A DNA stretch of 64,000 bases from Nocardioidaceae bacterium (GTDB taxonomy: Bacteria > Actinomycetota > Actinomycetes > Propionibacteriales > Nocardioidaceae): the NCBI GenBank assembly GCA_030447865.1, contig JAUJOD010000001.1:668909-732908 (forward strand), in the 5' to 3' direction. Positions 1 to 10,924 of this stretch are shown piece by piece. How positions within the stretch are numbered: the stretch's first letter is position 1; the number at the start of each line of letters is the position of its first letter. The translations under genes were made by a program, and so were the position numbers. Below the pieces are notes generated by a model. That model saw nothing but the letters and a program-made list of their open reading frames with translations. It ran no database searches and was not told the origin of the DNA.

Positions 1-364
1 GAGCCTGGACGACGTCGACCGGCTCAGCGTCGCTTTCCTCGATCGTCTCCAGGTAGTACTTGCCCAGACCGTCGAGGGTGTGGCCGCGTTGCACCGTCAC
101 GCCGGTGGGGGGTACGTCGGCGATCTTGATCGTGTTGTTCTCGCTGGCGGTCGTCGCGTCGGCGAGATCGAAACCGACCTTCTTCGCGTCGACGTCAAAC
201 GCCGCGACGAACTCGACGTCGTTGACGTGGTAGTCGCCGAACTGCACGTGCATGAGACCCGGGACGACCGCCGACGGGTCGGCGTCGCGGTAGTAGTGGA
301 CGCCCTGCACTAACGACGTCGCACAGTTGCCGACGCCCACGATGGCTACACGGACCGAACTCAT
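1..364 (-). CDS. ino1: Inositol-3-phosphate synthase, N-terminal part (cut by window edge)
   Basis: This is the first 121 codons of the NAD-dependent enzyme that turns glucose-6-phosphate into 1D-myo-inositol-3-phosphate, the precursor of phosphatidylinositol and mycothiol in actinobacteria. The protein begins [20 protein letters not shown], where GxGNCA is the dinucleotide-binding loop of the actinobacterial Ino1 family, followed by the typical [10 protein letters not shown] and [11 protein letters not shown] segments. The ATG (362-364) overlaps the TGA of the upstream PadR gene (361-363), so the two are probably translationally coupled. The same regulator-ino1 pair is found in Mycobacterium (Rv0047c-Rv0046c). 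The gene continues beyond position 1. Confidence 0.95.
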   Translation of the reverse strand, partial: MSSVRVAIVGVGNCATSLVQGVHYYRDADPSAVVPGLMHVQFGDYHVNDVEFVAAFDVDAKKVGFDLADATTASENNTIKIADVPPTGVTVQRGHTLDGLGKYYLETIEESDAEPVDVVQA

Positions 365-1008
365 TCGGCTTTCCTCATTCCCGGCTTGGTCTCAGCCGAC
401 GACTCGTCGGCACTGGTGGTGTTGGCTGGTACGTCGATCGGGCGCTTGTCAGCATCTGGAGAGACCCGCTCGCTGGCGATCAGGTCGCTGAGCCAGCGAA
501 CCTCACGCTCGACGGAGTCAAGGCCGTGGCGCTGCAGCTCCAAGGTGTAACGGTCCAAGCGCGACCGGGAGCGGGCCAGCGACGTACGCACCCGGTCAAG
601 CCGCTCCTCGAGCCGGCTGCGCCGGCCTTCGAGGATGCGGATACGGGTCTCGGCCGTGGTCGCGCTGAAGAACGCAAAGTGCACACCGAAGCTGTCGTCC
701 TCCCAGGCGCTCGGCCCGGCCGCCGAGACAAGCGCGGCGAACCGCTCCTTGCCCTCGGCGGTGAGCTTGTAGACGATCTTGCCGCGACGGCTCGAACGTG
801 CCCCACTCGTCTCCGGACCTTGCAGGTCTTCGACGATGAGGCCCTCGCGCACCAGTTGCTTCAGGCAGGGGTACAACGAGCCGTACGACAGCACCCGTCC
901 CCAACCGAGTAGCGCGGTCACCTGCTTGCGCAGCTCATAGCCGTGCATCGGTGACTCGTGCAGAAGTCCGAGGACTGCCAGCTCGAGTGCGTCACCTCGC
1001 TTCGCCAT
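361..1008 (-). CDS. PadR family transcriptional regulator
   Basis: This is a 215-residue regulator with an N-terminal PadR winged helix ([20 protein letters not shown], then [16 protein letters not shown]) and a long C-terminal helical region rich in Arg and Glu that should form the dimer arm. An in-frame extension upstream to 1206 exists, but the ATG at 1008 begins the family motif [14 protein letters not shown] and has a GGGAG ribosome binding site about 9-13 bases before it, so I chose it. The gene is co-transcribed with ino1 (4-base ATGA overlap), a conserved actinobacterial arrangement. It probably controls its own promoter and ino1. The ligand is unknown. Confidence 0.9.
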   Translation of the reverse strand: MAKRGDALELAVLGLLHESPMHGYELRKQVTALLGWGRVLSYGSLYPCLKQLVREGLIVEDLQGPETSGARSSRRGKIVYKLTAEGKERFAALVSAAGPSAWEDDSFGVHFAFFSATTAETRIRILEGRRSRLEERLDRVRTSLARSRSRLDRYTLELQRHGLDSVEREVRWLSDLIASERVSPDADKRPIDVPANTTSADESSAETKPGMRKAE

Positions 1009-1071
1009 GAAGAACACGCTCCCTTTCGACGTATCAGGGGACCATATCACCCGAACCCATCGGGTGGACCT

Positions 1072-1088
1072 ATCATAGCGATATATCG
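1072..1088 (-). promoter_or_regulatory. Probable promoter and AT-rich palindrome before padR-ino1
   Basis: Reading leftwards, a TATGAT hexamer (1072-1077) matches a -10 box, and the palindrome CGATATATCG (1079-1088) sits just upstream of it. An AT-rich dyad in GC-rich DNA beside a PadR gene is a plausible autoregulatory operator. No convincing -35 box is visible. Confidence 0.4.
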
Positions 1089-1223
1089 TCGCATCTCGAC
1101 GGCTACAGTGAGTACGTCGATTGACCCTCCGGTCGCCAACCCAAACCAGCCAGCGCAGGCAGTCGGCGTGCCGTCCGCACGGTTGGAAGCGATTCGCCCC
1201 TAGCACGTACCCTCGAAGGCACC

Positions 1224-1637
1224 ATGTGGTCCCAACGGTCCGTCATCAACTACTCGCTCCAACGGCGAGCTGTGTTGGCGACCTTGCACAACGGCGGGGC
1301 TACGTCTCGAGACGACGTCTGCGATGCGGACCCGTACACGTTGCGGGCGGCCAAGCACCACGGTGAGCCGGCGGATTCACCCTGCCCGGTCTGTCGCAGG
1401 AACGAGCTCGCCCATCTGTCGTACGTGTTCGGTGAGGAGCTCGGTCAGTACTCGGGTCGGATCAAGTCCCGGGCAGAGATCGAGACGATGGCTCGCGAGC
1501 ACGGTGAGATCCGTATCTATGTCCTCGAGGTGTGCCGAAGCTGCGGCTGGAACCATCTCGTGGAGTCGTACGTGGTCGGCGACGGCGTACCTCGTAAACC
1601 TCCCCGGCGCCGGCGCACCGTAGAAGACGATGACTAA
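1224..1637 (+). CDS. DUF5318 zinc-ribbon-like protein
   Basis: This 137-residue protein of unknown function belongs to the actinobacterial DUF5318 family (Rv0049 type). Two cysteine pairs are visible, CPVC near residue 53 and CRSCGW near residue 102, spaced as in a zinc-binding fold. The N-terminus MWSQRSVINYSLQRRAVL and the C-terminal basic-then-acidic tail (RKPPRRRR, EDDD) are typical of the family. It lies 18 bases upstream of the penicillin-binding protein gene on the same strand, as in mycobacteria. This suggests shared transcription and perhaps a role linked to the envelope, but no function is established. Confidence 0.85.
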   Translation: MWSQRSVINYSLQRRAVLATLHNGGATSRDDVCDADPYTLRAAKHHGEPADSPCPVCRRNELAHLSYVFGEELGQYSGRIKSRAEIETMAREHGEIRIYVLEVCRSCGWNHLVESYVVGDGVPRKPPRRRRTVEDDD

Positions 1638-1655
1638 GACACGAAAGAGTTCCTT

Positions 1656-4250
<2,595 letters not shown>

Positions 4251-4253
4251 CCG

Positions 4254-5783
4254 ATGGGCGTTGGCAGGGGAGGGATCCGTACGCCGGACGGCGTGGTGGC
4301 GCCCACTCTCGACGATCCGGTTGCCCGCGCGTCGTCCGGTGCGGTGGGGGGGCCGCTAGGACGCCGGGCGTCCACGGGGCGTAGCTGGTGGACGCCGCTG
4401 CGGATCACGCTGGCCGTCGCCACCGTGGTGTTCGGCCTTGGCATCGTGCAGAAGTCGCCTTGCGTTGTCGAAAAGTGGTCCGACGCCGGGTCCCCGTTGA
4501 CGTTCTCGCACCTGTGCTACTCCGACATCAGCTACCTGTACGTCGGTCGCGGACTGGCCGAGGGCATCTCGCCGTACCAGCCGACAGATCAGCTGCCCCC
4601 CGCCAAGCGGCCCGTCAGCACCGACGCCGCCAACAGCCTGACGGTGGAGTACCCGGTCGCCACGGGCGCGTGGATGGGGCTCGCCGCGGTGGTCACCCAT
4701 GTGATCGGGAAGTCACCGGACGTGTCGAGGGTGCCGCACGAGGCGGTCGGCAACGATCTGGACGTGCAGCACGACTCGGCGGTTTTCTGGGGCGTGAACG
4801 CCGTCGGCTTCTTCCTGGTGCTGCTCATCGCGTTGACGTTGCTGGTGCGGGCGCAGCCGCGGCGACCGTGGGACGCGATGTTCGTGGCGGCGGCGCCGGT
4901 GTTGGCACTTTCCGCGATGATCAACTGGGACGTCCTCGCCATCGGCTGCGTCGCCGCCATCTTGTGGGCCTGGTCAACGCGAAGACCCGTGCTCGCTGGT
5001 GTGTTCATCGGCCTCGGTGCTGCGACGAAGCTCTACCCGCTGTTCTTCCTCGGTCCGTTGCTGGTGCTGTGCCTGCGTGAGCGGCGACTCGACGCGTGGG
5101 TGAAGACCTGTGCGGCGGCGCTGGCGACCTGGCTGGTCATCGACCTGCCGGTGTACCTGTGGTCACCGGAGGCGTTCTTGTGGTTCTGGCAGTTCAACGC
5201 CGGTCGCGGTCCGGACTTCGGGTCGCTGTGGTTGGTGGCGTCCGACCTCGGCCATGCCGCGAGTCCCTCGACGATCAACACCACGACCTGGATCGTCTTC
5301 GGGTCCGCCTGCGTGGCGATCGGCCTGCTCGGACTGCTGGCGCCACGCCGTCCACGGCTCGTTCAGCTGGTGTTCTTGGTGGTGGCGTCCTTCTTGCTGG
5401 TCAACAAGGTGTACTCGCCGCAGTACGTGTTGTGGCTGCTGCCACTGGCCGCCTTGGCCCGGCCCCGGTGGCGTGACCTGCTGATCTGGCAGGCCTGTGA
5501 GGTCTTCTACTTCTTTGCGGTGTGGATGCACATCGCAAACTTCTTCGTGTCCGAAGGCACCGTCGACTGGCTCTACGCGGTGGCGATTGTCGTGCGCATC
5601 CTCGGCGAGGTGTTTCTCATGGTGCTGGTGGTGCGGGACATCCTGCGGCCCTGGCATGACCCTGTGCGAGCCGACGGACTGTCGGACGACCCCCTCGGCG
5701 GCATCCTCGACGAGGGAATCGACGCGGAACCACGCGATCCCCGGCCGCGGCCGAGTGGTCTACACCCACTGCCCGCTAACTGA
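4254..5783 (+). CDS. GT87-type polyprenyl-phosphate-mannose-dependent mannosyltransferase (DUF2029)
   Basis: This is a 509-residue integral membrane protein with about ten hydrophobic segments, matching the GT87 (PimE-like) glycosyltransferases that transfer mannose from polyprenyl-phosphate-mannose outside the membrane. Family features include the early conserved region with SDISYLYVGRGLAEG, VEYPV, INWDVLAIG, GLGAATKLYPLFFL and NKVYSPQYVLWLLPL. It directly follows the class A PBP gene, the same order as Rv0050-Rv0051 in M. tuberculosis. The start is uncertain. The ATG at 4254 has no obvious ribosome binding site, and GTG codons further in (for example 4291, after a GGGAGGG) are alternatives. 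It ends tail-to-tail with the next gene, overlapping it by 8 bases. Confidence 0.88.
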   Translation: MGVGRGGIRTPDGVVAPTLDDPVARASSGAVGGPLGRRASTGRSWWTPLRITLAVATVVFGLGIVQKSPCVVEKWSDAGSPLTFSHLCYSDISYLYVGRGLAEGISPYQPTDQLPPAKRPVSTDAANSLTVEYPVATGAWMGLAAVVTHVIGKSPDVSRVPHEAVGNDLDVQHDSAVFWGVNAVGFFLVLLIALTLLVRAQPRRPWDAMFVAAAPVLALSAMINWDVLAIGCVAAILWAWSTRRPVLAGVFIGLGAATKLYPLFFLGPLLVLCLRERRLDAWVKTCAAALATWLVIDLPVYLWSPEAFLWFWQFNAGRGPDFGSLWLVASDLGHAASPSTINTTTWIVFGSACVAIGLLGLLAPRRPRLVQLVFLVVASFLLVNKVYSPQYVLWLLPLAALARPRWRDLLIWQACEVFYFFAVWMHIANFFVSEGTVDWLYAVAIVVRILGEVFLMVLVVRDILRPWHDPVRADGLSDDPLGGILDEGIDAEPRDPRPRPSGLHPLPAN

Positions 5784-6810
5784 TGACGACCTGATCGAAG
5801 TGAGTCGTCGTGAAGCGCACGTGTACGTCGACCTCGTCCCCGATGTCGGGCACGGCTGCTCCGGCGGGCACGAAGACCATGCTCACCTGCATGTGCGGCG
5901 GCTCGACGAACCAGCGCTGCTTGCCGTCCACGACGTACGGCGACAGCGCCCGCCCGACGGCATCGAGCCCGCCGCGGGCCAGCGCCACGGCGCGTTGCCG
6001 CGTCGACGCGGCGGCGGTTGGGGCCTCCAAGGCGATGCCGTGTCCGGTCCCACCGGCGACCACCAGCAAGGACCCCTCGCGGGTGACGGCCCGTTGCCGG
6101 TAGCCGACGCGGTCGCCTCGGCGTACGGCGTGCGCGTCGACCACGGTCGCCCTCGCTGACAAGGCGCTGCGGTCACCAAGCCACAGGGCGGTGCCCACGC
6201 GCGGCCGGAACTCGATGTCGGGGTGTCGCCCCCGCAATTCGGTCAGCTCGTCGGCGCCCAGATGCGAGACGAACCACCGACGCGCCGGGACGGTGGCCAG
6301 CCACCGCTCGACCTCCGCGATATGGCCGGTGCCGAGCGGGAGGTGCAGAGCCTGTCCCTCGAGGCGAACGCCCGGCGCCGCCCGCCCGTTCACCGCGAGC
6401 CAGCTCAGGTCCGCGAGCTCGGTCTGCGGCAGACCGTGTCGTCGCATCGAGGTCAGCGCCTCGAGCACCACCCTCGGCCGCACCGTCCGGGCGGCCAGCG
6501 CCTGGATGTCGTCAGCCCGGCCGACCGTGTGGATGACCCGCTCGCCGTAGGGCACGTCGGTGAAGAACGGCCGCCACGGCTCTAGGACCAAGATGTCACC
6601 ACTGAACCGGCGCTCGACCTCGGCTACCTCTCGGTAGGTGCCGACGGCGATCACCGGCACGCGCAGCCACTCGGCCCGCCGCGCCAGCCGTCCGACGGTG
6701 AACCCGTAGCCGTTGCCCTTGGCCACCGGGACCAGGCCGGGTTGAGCGGCCACCGTGGCGGTCAGGTGGTCGCGCCAGCGCGGCCCGTCGACGTACAAGC
6801 TCAAGGGCAT
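5776..6810 (-). CDS. Alanine racemase-like PLP-barrel protein lacking the usual catalytic tyrosine
   Basis: The 344-residue protein has an alanine racemase N-terminal fold: the PLP lysine motif is VAKGNGYGF with Lys31, corresponding to VxKANAYGHG. In the C-terminal domain, where racemases have GYADG with the second catalytic base (Tyr), the aligned stretch reads VVAGGTGHGIAL and no Tyr is present. It may therefore be a PLP-dependent enzyme with another reaction, or a PLP carrier. It starts 9 bases after the stop of the FemX gene and shares its operon, so a role in peptidoglycan bridge amino acids is a reasonable inference. The ATG at 6810 starts the domain directly. Classification as Alr-like is firm, racemase activity is not. 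Confidence 0.75.
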   Translation of the reverse strand: MPLSLYVDGPRWRDHLTATVAAQPGLVPVAKGNGYGFTVGRLARRAEWLRVPVIAVGTYREVAEVERRFSGDILVLEPWRPFFTDVPYGERVIHTVGRADDIQALAARTVRPRVVLEALTSMRRHGLPQTELADLSWLAVNGRAAPGVRLEGQALHLPLGTGHIAEVERWLATVPARRWFVSHLGADELTELRGRHPDIEFRPRVGTALWLGDRSALSARATVVDAHAVRRGDRVGYRQRAVTREGSLLVVAGGTGHGIALEAPTAAASTRQRAVALARGGLDAVGRALSPYVVDGKQRWFVEPPHMQVSMVFVPAGAAVPDIGDEVDVHVRFTTTHFDQVVIS

Positions 6811-6819
6811 GCCGGCGCC

Positions 6820-7953
6820 CTAGCGGCGGCTCATGTAGACGTCGAACGCCTTGTACAGCACGCGGTTGAGCGGCAGGTCCCACTCGCCGACGTACTCCAC
6901 CGCCTCTCCGCCGGTGCCGACCTTGAACTGGATGAGGCCGAGGTGTGGGTCGTTCTTGTCGAGGGTGTCGGTGATGCCGCGCAGGTCGTAGACGTCGGCG
7001 CCGGCGGCGATGGCGTCACGGATCATCTGCCACTGGATCGCGTTGGACCCGCGTACGTCGCGCTTGGCCGTCGACGAGGCGCCGTATGAATACCAGGTGT
7101 GGCTGCCGACGCGCACCCACGTCGTCGCGGCCACCAGGTCGTCCTCGTGATGAGCAAGATAGAGCCGGATCCGGTCGGGGTCCTCCGCCTGCAAAGCGCT
7201 GAACATCCGCTCGAAGTACGACAGCGGCCGTGGCGTGAAGGCGTCCCGGGCCGCAGTCTCGGCGTACAACGCGTGAAAGGCCGGCAGGTCCCCCGCGCTG
7301 CCTTGCTTGACCACGACGCCGGTCTTGTCGGCCTTCTTGATGTTGCGGCGCCACTGCTGGTTCATACCCTTGAGCAGGTCCTCCTCGGTGCGCCCGGAGA
7401 GCGGCAGCTGGAAGACGTACTGCGGCTGGCCAGCGGTGAACCCGTGCTCTGCGCGCACCGGACGCCAACCCTCGCGGCGCAGGACGGCCTGTAGGCTGCC
7501 GCCGTCGTCATGGCGGGTGTCGGCGGGAACGTTTCCGAGTCGCCTGTGCATCCCCTCGGCGAGAGCGGCCTTGATGGTCGCGGCCGACCAGGTGCGGGTC
7601 ACCACGGGCGGACCCATCCGGACGCCGAACGCCCCCTGCGCCTTCAGGTGCGTGCTCATGGCGCTGAGCCACTCATCGAGGGCCGGATTCGACCAGTCGA
7701 GAACCGGCCCCTCCGGCAGATAGGCGAGGTACCGCTTCAGCCTCGGCAGCTGCCGGTACAGCACCAGGGCAGCTCCCATGATCTCGGCGGAGGTCGCCTC
7801 AGCGCCGCTGTACCAGCCGATCGACTCGTGCCGCCACTCGTTCTTGACCTGCCCCCACGCCGGAGTCTGCAGAAAGCTGACGCTCGGCTGGCGGTTGAGG
7901 AACTCAAGGTGCTCGGCGGCGCTGATGGTGCGTACGGCGATCACGCGTGGCAC
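6820..7953 (-). CDS. FemX/FemAB-type peptidoglycan interpeptide-bridge aminoacyltransferase
   Basis: This GNAT-fold enzyme of the FemABX family uses aminoacyl-tRNA to add amino acids to the peptidoglycan stem or bridge. Recognisable features are QTPAWGQVKNEW at the N-terminus, RRNIKKADKTGV in the middle, a second domain with AATTWVRVGSHTWYSYGASS, and the terminal region GLIQFKVGTGGEAVEYVGEWDLPLN, which is highly characteristic. The reading frame is open much further upstream (to 8277) with Arg-rich, implausible sequence. The most likely start is GTG at 7953 or 7944 (about 374-377 residues, the family length). It forms an operon with the alanine racemase-like gene just downstream. Confidence 0.88.
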   Translation of the reverse strand: MPRVIAVRTISAAEHLEFLNRQPSVSFLQTPAWGQVKNEWRHESIGWYSGAEATSAEIMGAALVLYRQLPRLKRYLAYLPEGPVLDWSNPALDEWLSAMSTHLKAQGAFGVRMGPPVVTRTWSAATIKAALAEGMHRRLGNVPADTRHDDGGSLQAVLRREGWRPVRAEHGFTAGQPQYVFQLPLSGRTEEDLLKGMNQQWRRNIKKADKTGVVVKQGSAGDLPAFHALYAETAARDAFTPRPLSYFERMFSALQAEDPDRIRLYLAHHEDDLVAATTWVRVGSHTWYSYGASSTAKRDVRGSNAIQWQMIRDAIAAGADVYDLRGITDTLDKNDPHLGLIQFKVGTGGEAVEYVGEWDLPLNRVLYKAFDVYMSRR

Positions 7954-8075
7954 GCTACCCGACCGAGCCGCACCCGAGGCCACCGCGCAAACGATCCGAC
8001 GCTGCGCACGCTCGGGCGGCCCTGCCGTCGGATCCATGAGGCCAGACAGCCAGCTGGGGCGGGTCGGGCCGTCGC

Positions 8076-8471
8076 TTAGGTCCCGTCGCTGGGGATGGAC
8101 GTCTGCTGATACAGAGCCAGTCGCCACGCGCCGCCGACGTGGACGTAGACGCTCGACATGGCACCAACAAAGGCCGGGTCGCTCGCGTCGCCGTACGCCG
8201 TTCCGCGGTAGACAAGGGCCGCGCTGTCGCCGCCCGTCCGGACGAGCCTGGCGTCTTCGATGTCGTAGGTACGCCACGCCGGCGACTGGCTGAGCGCCTC
8301 GACGACCGCGTTGCGGTCCAGCACAGCACCGTTTGCTAGCACCATCACCGCGTCATCGGTCATCAGCTGCCCATAGAAGTTGGCGCTGGTGCCGTCGCAC
8401 AGGGAGTCCCAGCCGCGGGCCTCGAGCTCAAGCAGGGCGGCCTGCAGCGCTTCGGTTTCCATGGCCCGCAC
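8076..8471 (-). CDS. SnoaL-like / NTF2-fold protein
   Basis: This 131-residue protein has the pattern of a DUF4440/SnoaL-like NTF2 fold: an N-terminal helix containing GWDSLCDG, then FYGQLMTDDAVMVLANGAVLDR, a WRTYDIEDARLV strand and a closing VHVGGAWRLALYQQT strand. Such proteins bind small molecules or act as small hydrolases/isomerases. No substrate can be deduced. The GTG at 8471 has a well-placed GGAG 6 bases upstream, and an in-frame ATG at 8462 is the alternative. It lies 18 bases after the stop of endonuclease IV on the same strand and is probably co-transcribed. Confidence 0.75.
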   Translation of the reverse strand: MRAMETEALQAALLELEARGWDSLCDGTSANFYGQLMTDDAVMVLANGAVLDRNAVVEALSQSPAWRTYDIEDARLVRTGGDSAALVYRGTAYGDASDPAFVGAMSSVYVHVGGAWRLALYQQTSIPSDGT

Positions 8472-8489
8472 GCTACTCCGGTGGCCGCC

Positions 8490-9290
8490 TCAAGTGAGGT
8501 GCTTGCGCAGCCAGGTGATGTCGGTGGCTTGTCCCTCGGCGCCGCCCGGCGTCTCGACGACGACCGGCGCGCGGGCTTCGCGAACCACCGCCAGTACGTC
8601 GTCGGGCGGGATCTTCCCGTCGCCGACGTTCGCATGGCGGTCGGCACCGGAGTCGAAGGCGTCGCGTGAGTCGTTGGCGTGCACCAGGTCGATCCGGCCG
8701 GTGATCGCCAGGACCCGGTCCACGAGCCCGACCAGCTCCTCTCCCCCCGCGTGCGCATGACAGGTGTCGAGGCAGAAACCGACGGAGTCGGCGTACTCGG
8801 TGTCGCTGATCGCATCCCACAAGCGGTCGATGCGCTCCAAGCGCCGCGCCATCGCGTTATCGCCGCCTGCGGTGTTCTCGATCAGCAGCGGTACGCGAAT
8901 GTCGAGGCGCTCGACGCACTTGCGCCAGTTGTCGAACCCGAGCTGCGGGTCGTCGGTCTTCAGCACGTGGCCGCCGTGGACGATGACGCCGCGGGCGCCG
9001 ATGTCAGCCGCCATGTCGACGGTCTGTTGCAGCAGCTTCCGTGACGGGATGCGGATGCGGTTGTTGCTGGTTGCCACGTTGAGCACGTACGGCGCGTGCA
9101 CGTACAGGTCGACGCCCGCGCTCACGGCGGCGGCTCGAAGTGCCGCGGCCCCACCGGCGTAGGCGACCTTCGGACCCTTCCACCCCTGCGGGTCGCCGAG
9201 GAAGAACTGTGACAGCGTCGCCTCGCGCGCGCGTGCTTCAGCGATCGGATCCAGCTGATCGACGTGGCCGCCGATGCTGAGCTTGCTCAT
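8490..9290 (-). CDS. nfo: Deoxyribonuclease IV (AP endonuclease)
   Basis: This is a 266-residue TIM-barrel endonuclease IV, a three-zinc enzyme that nicks abasic sites during base excision repair. The protein begins MSKLSIGGHVDQLDP, and the metal-site motifs are in order: LYVHAPYVLN, GVIVHGGHV, LLIENTAGG, VGFCLDTCHAHAGG and LVHANDSRDAFDSGADRHANVGDG. The frame is open upstream to 9608, but the ATG at 9290 matches the family start and length. The following 300 bases toward the AbiEi pseudogene contain a repeat element (see 9392-9479). Confidence 0.93.
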   Translation of the reverse strand: MSKLSIGGHVDQLDPIAEARAREATLSQFFLGDPQGWKGPKVAYAGGAAALRAAAVSAGVDLYVHAPYVLNVATSNNRIRIPSRKLLQQTVDMAADIGARGVIVHGGHVLKTDDPQLGFDNWRKCVERLDIRVPLLIENTAGGDNAMARRLERIDRLWDAISDTEYADSVGFCLDTCHAHAGGEELVGLVDRVLAITGRIDLVHANDSRDAFDSGADRHANVGDGKIPPDDVLAVVREARAPVVVETPGGAEGQATDITWLRKHLT

Positions 9291-9391
9291 GCACGTCACT
9301 GTAGGGCCAAGGCCCGACACTGATTGCAACGCGCGGGCGCCAGGCCTCAGCCTGATGTGACGCCCCCGCCAGCCGCGGCCTGACGCCCCTG

Positions 9392-9479
9392 CCTTCACTA
9401 GGTGAGGGGTCGCTTGCATGCCCCAAATGCCAGTTTTGACCCGCCGCCCACCCGGTGAACATGCCCCCACATAGTGAAG
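9392..9479 (+). repeat. 88-bp intergenic repeat, copy A, with CTTCACTA/TAGTGAAG ends
   Basis: The element begins CCTTCACTAGGTGAG and ends CATAGTGAAG, so the tips form an inverted repeat of 8 bases (CTTCACTA and TAGTGAAG). A second copy of the same length lies at 10633-10720. The first 22 bases differ at one position between copies, and the block GTGAACATGCC near the right end is also shared, while the middle has diverged. It carries no ORF. It resembles a REP- or MITE-like element. Confidence 0.6.
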
Positions 9480-9602
9480 AGCCGAGCGCGGCAGTACGCG
9501 CCAGGGAGGGCGCTGCCGGGCACCACAACGACTTTTCCACAGCGCGAGCGAGGTTGTGGACGTCGTCCCCGCCGCTGCCGCGATCTGGGCACGCTGGGTC
9601 CC

Positions 9603-10590
9603 ATGCATTCAGATCTGCCGCTCGTCTTCACTCGCGAGGTGGCCTCGGGGTGCGGTTACTCGACCGGTCAAATCAAGCACCGGCTCAGCACGGGCCAGTG
9701 CGCGAATTCGTCGAGGGGTGTACGCCGAGAGCCAGCGGCTGACCGGCGACAGCGCGGCGCCGCACTCGCCAGCCTTTCTGGCCGCGCTCGCCACCTTGGC
9801 GTCGGCCGTAGCGGCGGTGAACCAGCCCGTCTGGCTCACTGGCCGGGCGGCGCGCCGGCTGCACGGTTTACCGGAGGCGCATCAACCGGGCGAGGCGGTG
9901 ACGCTGACCTGCCAAGCCGGCGGCAACCACCACACGACTCACAACGGCATGACGATTACGCCGTCTGCGGTCCCGCCGCACCACCGCGCGGTGGTCAATG
10001 GCATTCCGACGCTGTCGGCGCCGCGGACCGTGGTCGACGCACTCCGGATCGAGCCGCTTGCCGAGGCGTTGATGATCGGCGACCGGGCACTGCGACTGTC
10101 CGACGCTACGCGTGGCCGGTCAGGAGCGACCCGCGACCAGATTGACGGCGTGCTGAGCGACTGTCGCGGCTGGCCAGGCATCGTTCGAGCGCGAGAGCGA
10201 GCCGCTCTGCTCGATGGCCGGTGGGAAACACCGCTGGAGTCCGGTTCGGTCGCCATGTTCATCGAGTGTGGACTGCCGATGCCCGAGCCGCAGTACGACG
10301 TCTGGCTCCGCGGCAGGTTCGTTGGACGGTCAGACTTTGCCTGGGTCGCGCAACGCACCCTCGGCGAGGCCGACGGGAAGACCAAGTACGTCGACGACTT
10401 CCCCACGGCCGGTCCGCTCGCCGAGCGCATCTGGCGGGAGCGGCTTCGACAACAAGATCTGGAGGAGGCTGGTTGGGAGGTGGTGCGGTGGACCGACTAC
10501 GAGCGGCGCCACTATCCCGAGCGCGTGCAGAAGCGGATCCTTGCGGCGTTCGCTCGAGCGCACCGTCTCGGCTTGACCCGAGCTGGGTGA
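9603..10590 (+). pseudogene. AbiEi-like winged-helix / DUF559 (Vsr-fold) protein, frameshifted
   Basis: The intact relatives combine an N-terminal winged helix of the type IV antitoxin AbiEi kind with a C-terminal DUF559-like endonuclease fold. Here the N-terminus MHSDLPLVFTREVASGCGYS is read from ATG 9603, but the expected continuation IRRGVYAESQRLTGD is found in the next frame, so an indel lies at about 9697-9705 within CCAGTGCGCGAATTC. The rest runs uninterrupted to 10590 and includes the DUF559-like GRSDFAW and ADGKTKYVDD motifs. It is flanked on both sides by the 88-bp repeat. It could be a dead gene or a base-calling error. The function of such stand-alone proteins is unknown. Confidence 0.7.
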
Positions 10591-10632
10591 GCTTGACCCC
10601 GGCTGGGGTGCTGACTCGTCCTCCGGCGTCAG

Positions 10633-10720
10633 CCTTCACTAGGTGAGTGGTCGCTGTAAACGGGCATACCGGGCGGCATAACGACCATTCGCATAGTGAA
10701 CATGCCGTCGGGTAGTGAAG
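10633..10720 (+). repeat. 88-bp intergenic repeat, copy B
   Basis: This is the second copy of the element at 9392-9479, in the same orientation and of identical length. The left end is CCTTCACTAGGTGAGTGGTC, the right end GGTAGTGAAG, and an internal CATAGTGAACATGCC echoes the right end. It lies just downstream of the AbiEi/DUF559 pseudogene, so the gene is bracketed by direct copies. It runs straight into a tandem repeat array. Confidence 0.6.
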
Positions 10721-10853
10721 GCGCGCGATGGTCGCGACCGAAACCGGGTCGATGCCAACCGGAAAGGCGCGCAATGATCCACCGAAACGTGGATCGATGC
10801 CAGCCGGGATGGCGCGCAATGTTCACCGAAACCGGGTCGATGCCTGCCGGGAT
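10720..10853 (+). repeat. Tandem array of three degenerate 43-46 bp units
   Basis: The units lie at 10720-10765, 10766-10810 and 10811-10853. Each starts GGCGCGC(A/G)ATG, has a central ACCGAAAC..GG(G/A)TCGATGCC and ends CCGG(G/A)A(T/A). A partial fourth unit may follow to about 10880 (GTGTTCACCGA). No ribosome binding site or conserved ORF goes with it. It fills the intergenic space before the ABC exporter operon. Confidence 0.65.
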
Positions 10854-10924
10854 GCTCCGCTACGGTGTTCACCGACGAAGCGCACGAGGGAGCGCTTCGC
10901 ATGTCGATCACTTGAGGTAGCCCC

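Noticed and set aside
6820-8277. Long N-terminal extension of the FemX frame up to 8277
   Set aside because: The extra 100 residues are Arg-rich and overlap the SnoaL-like gene. The family begins at about 7953 or 7944.
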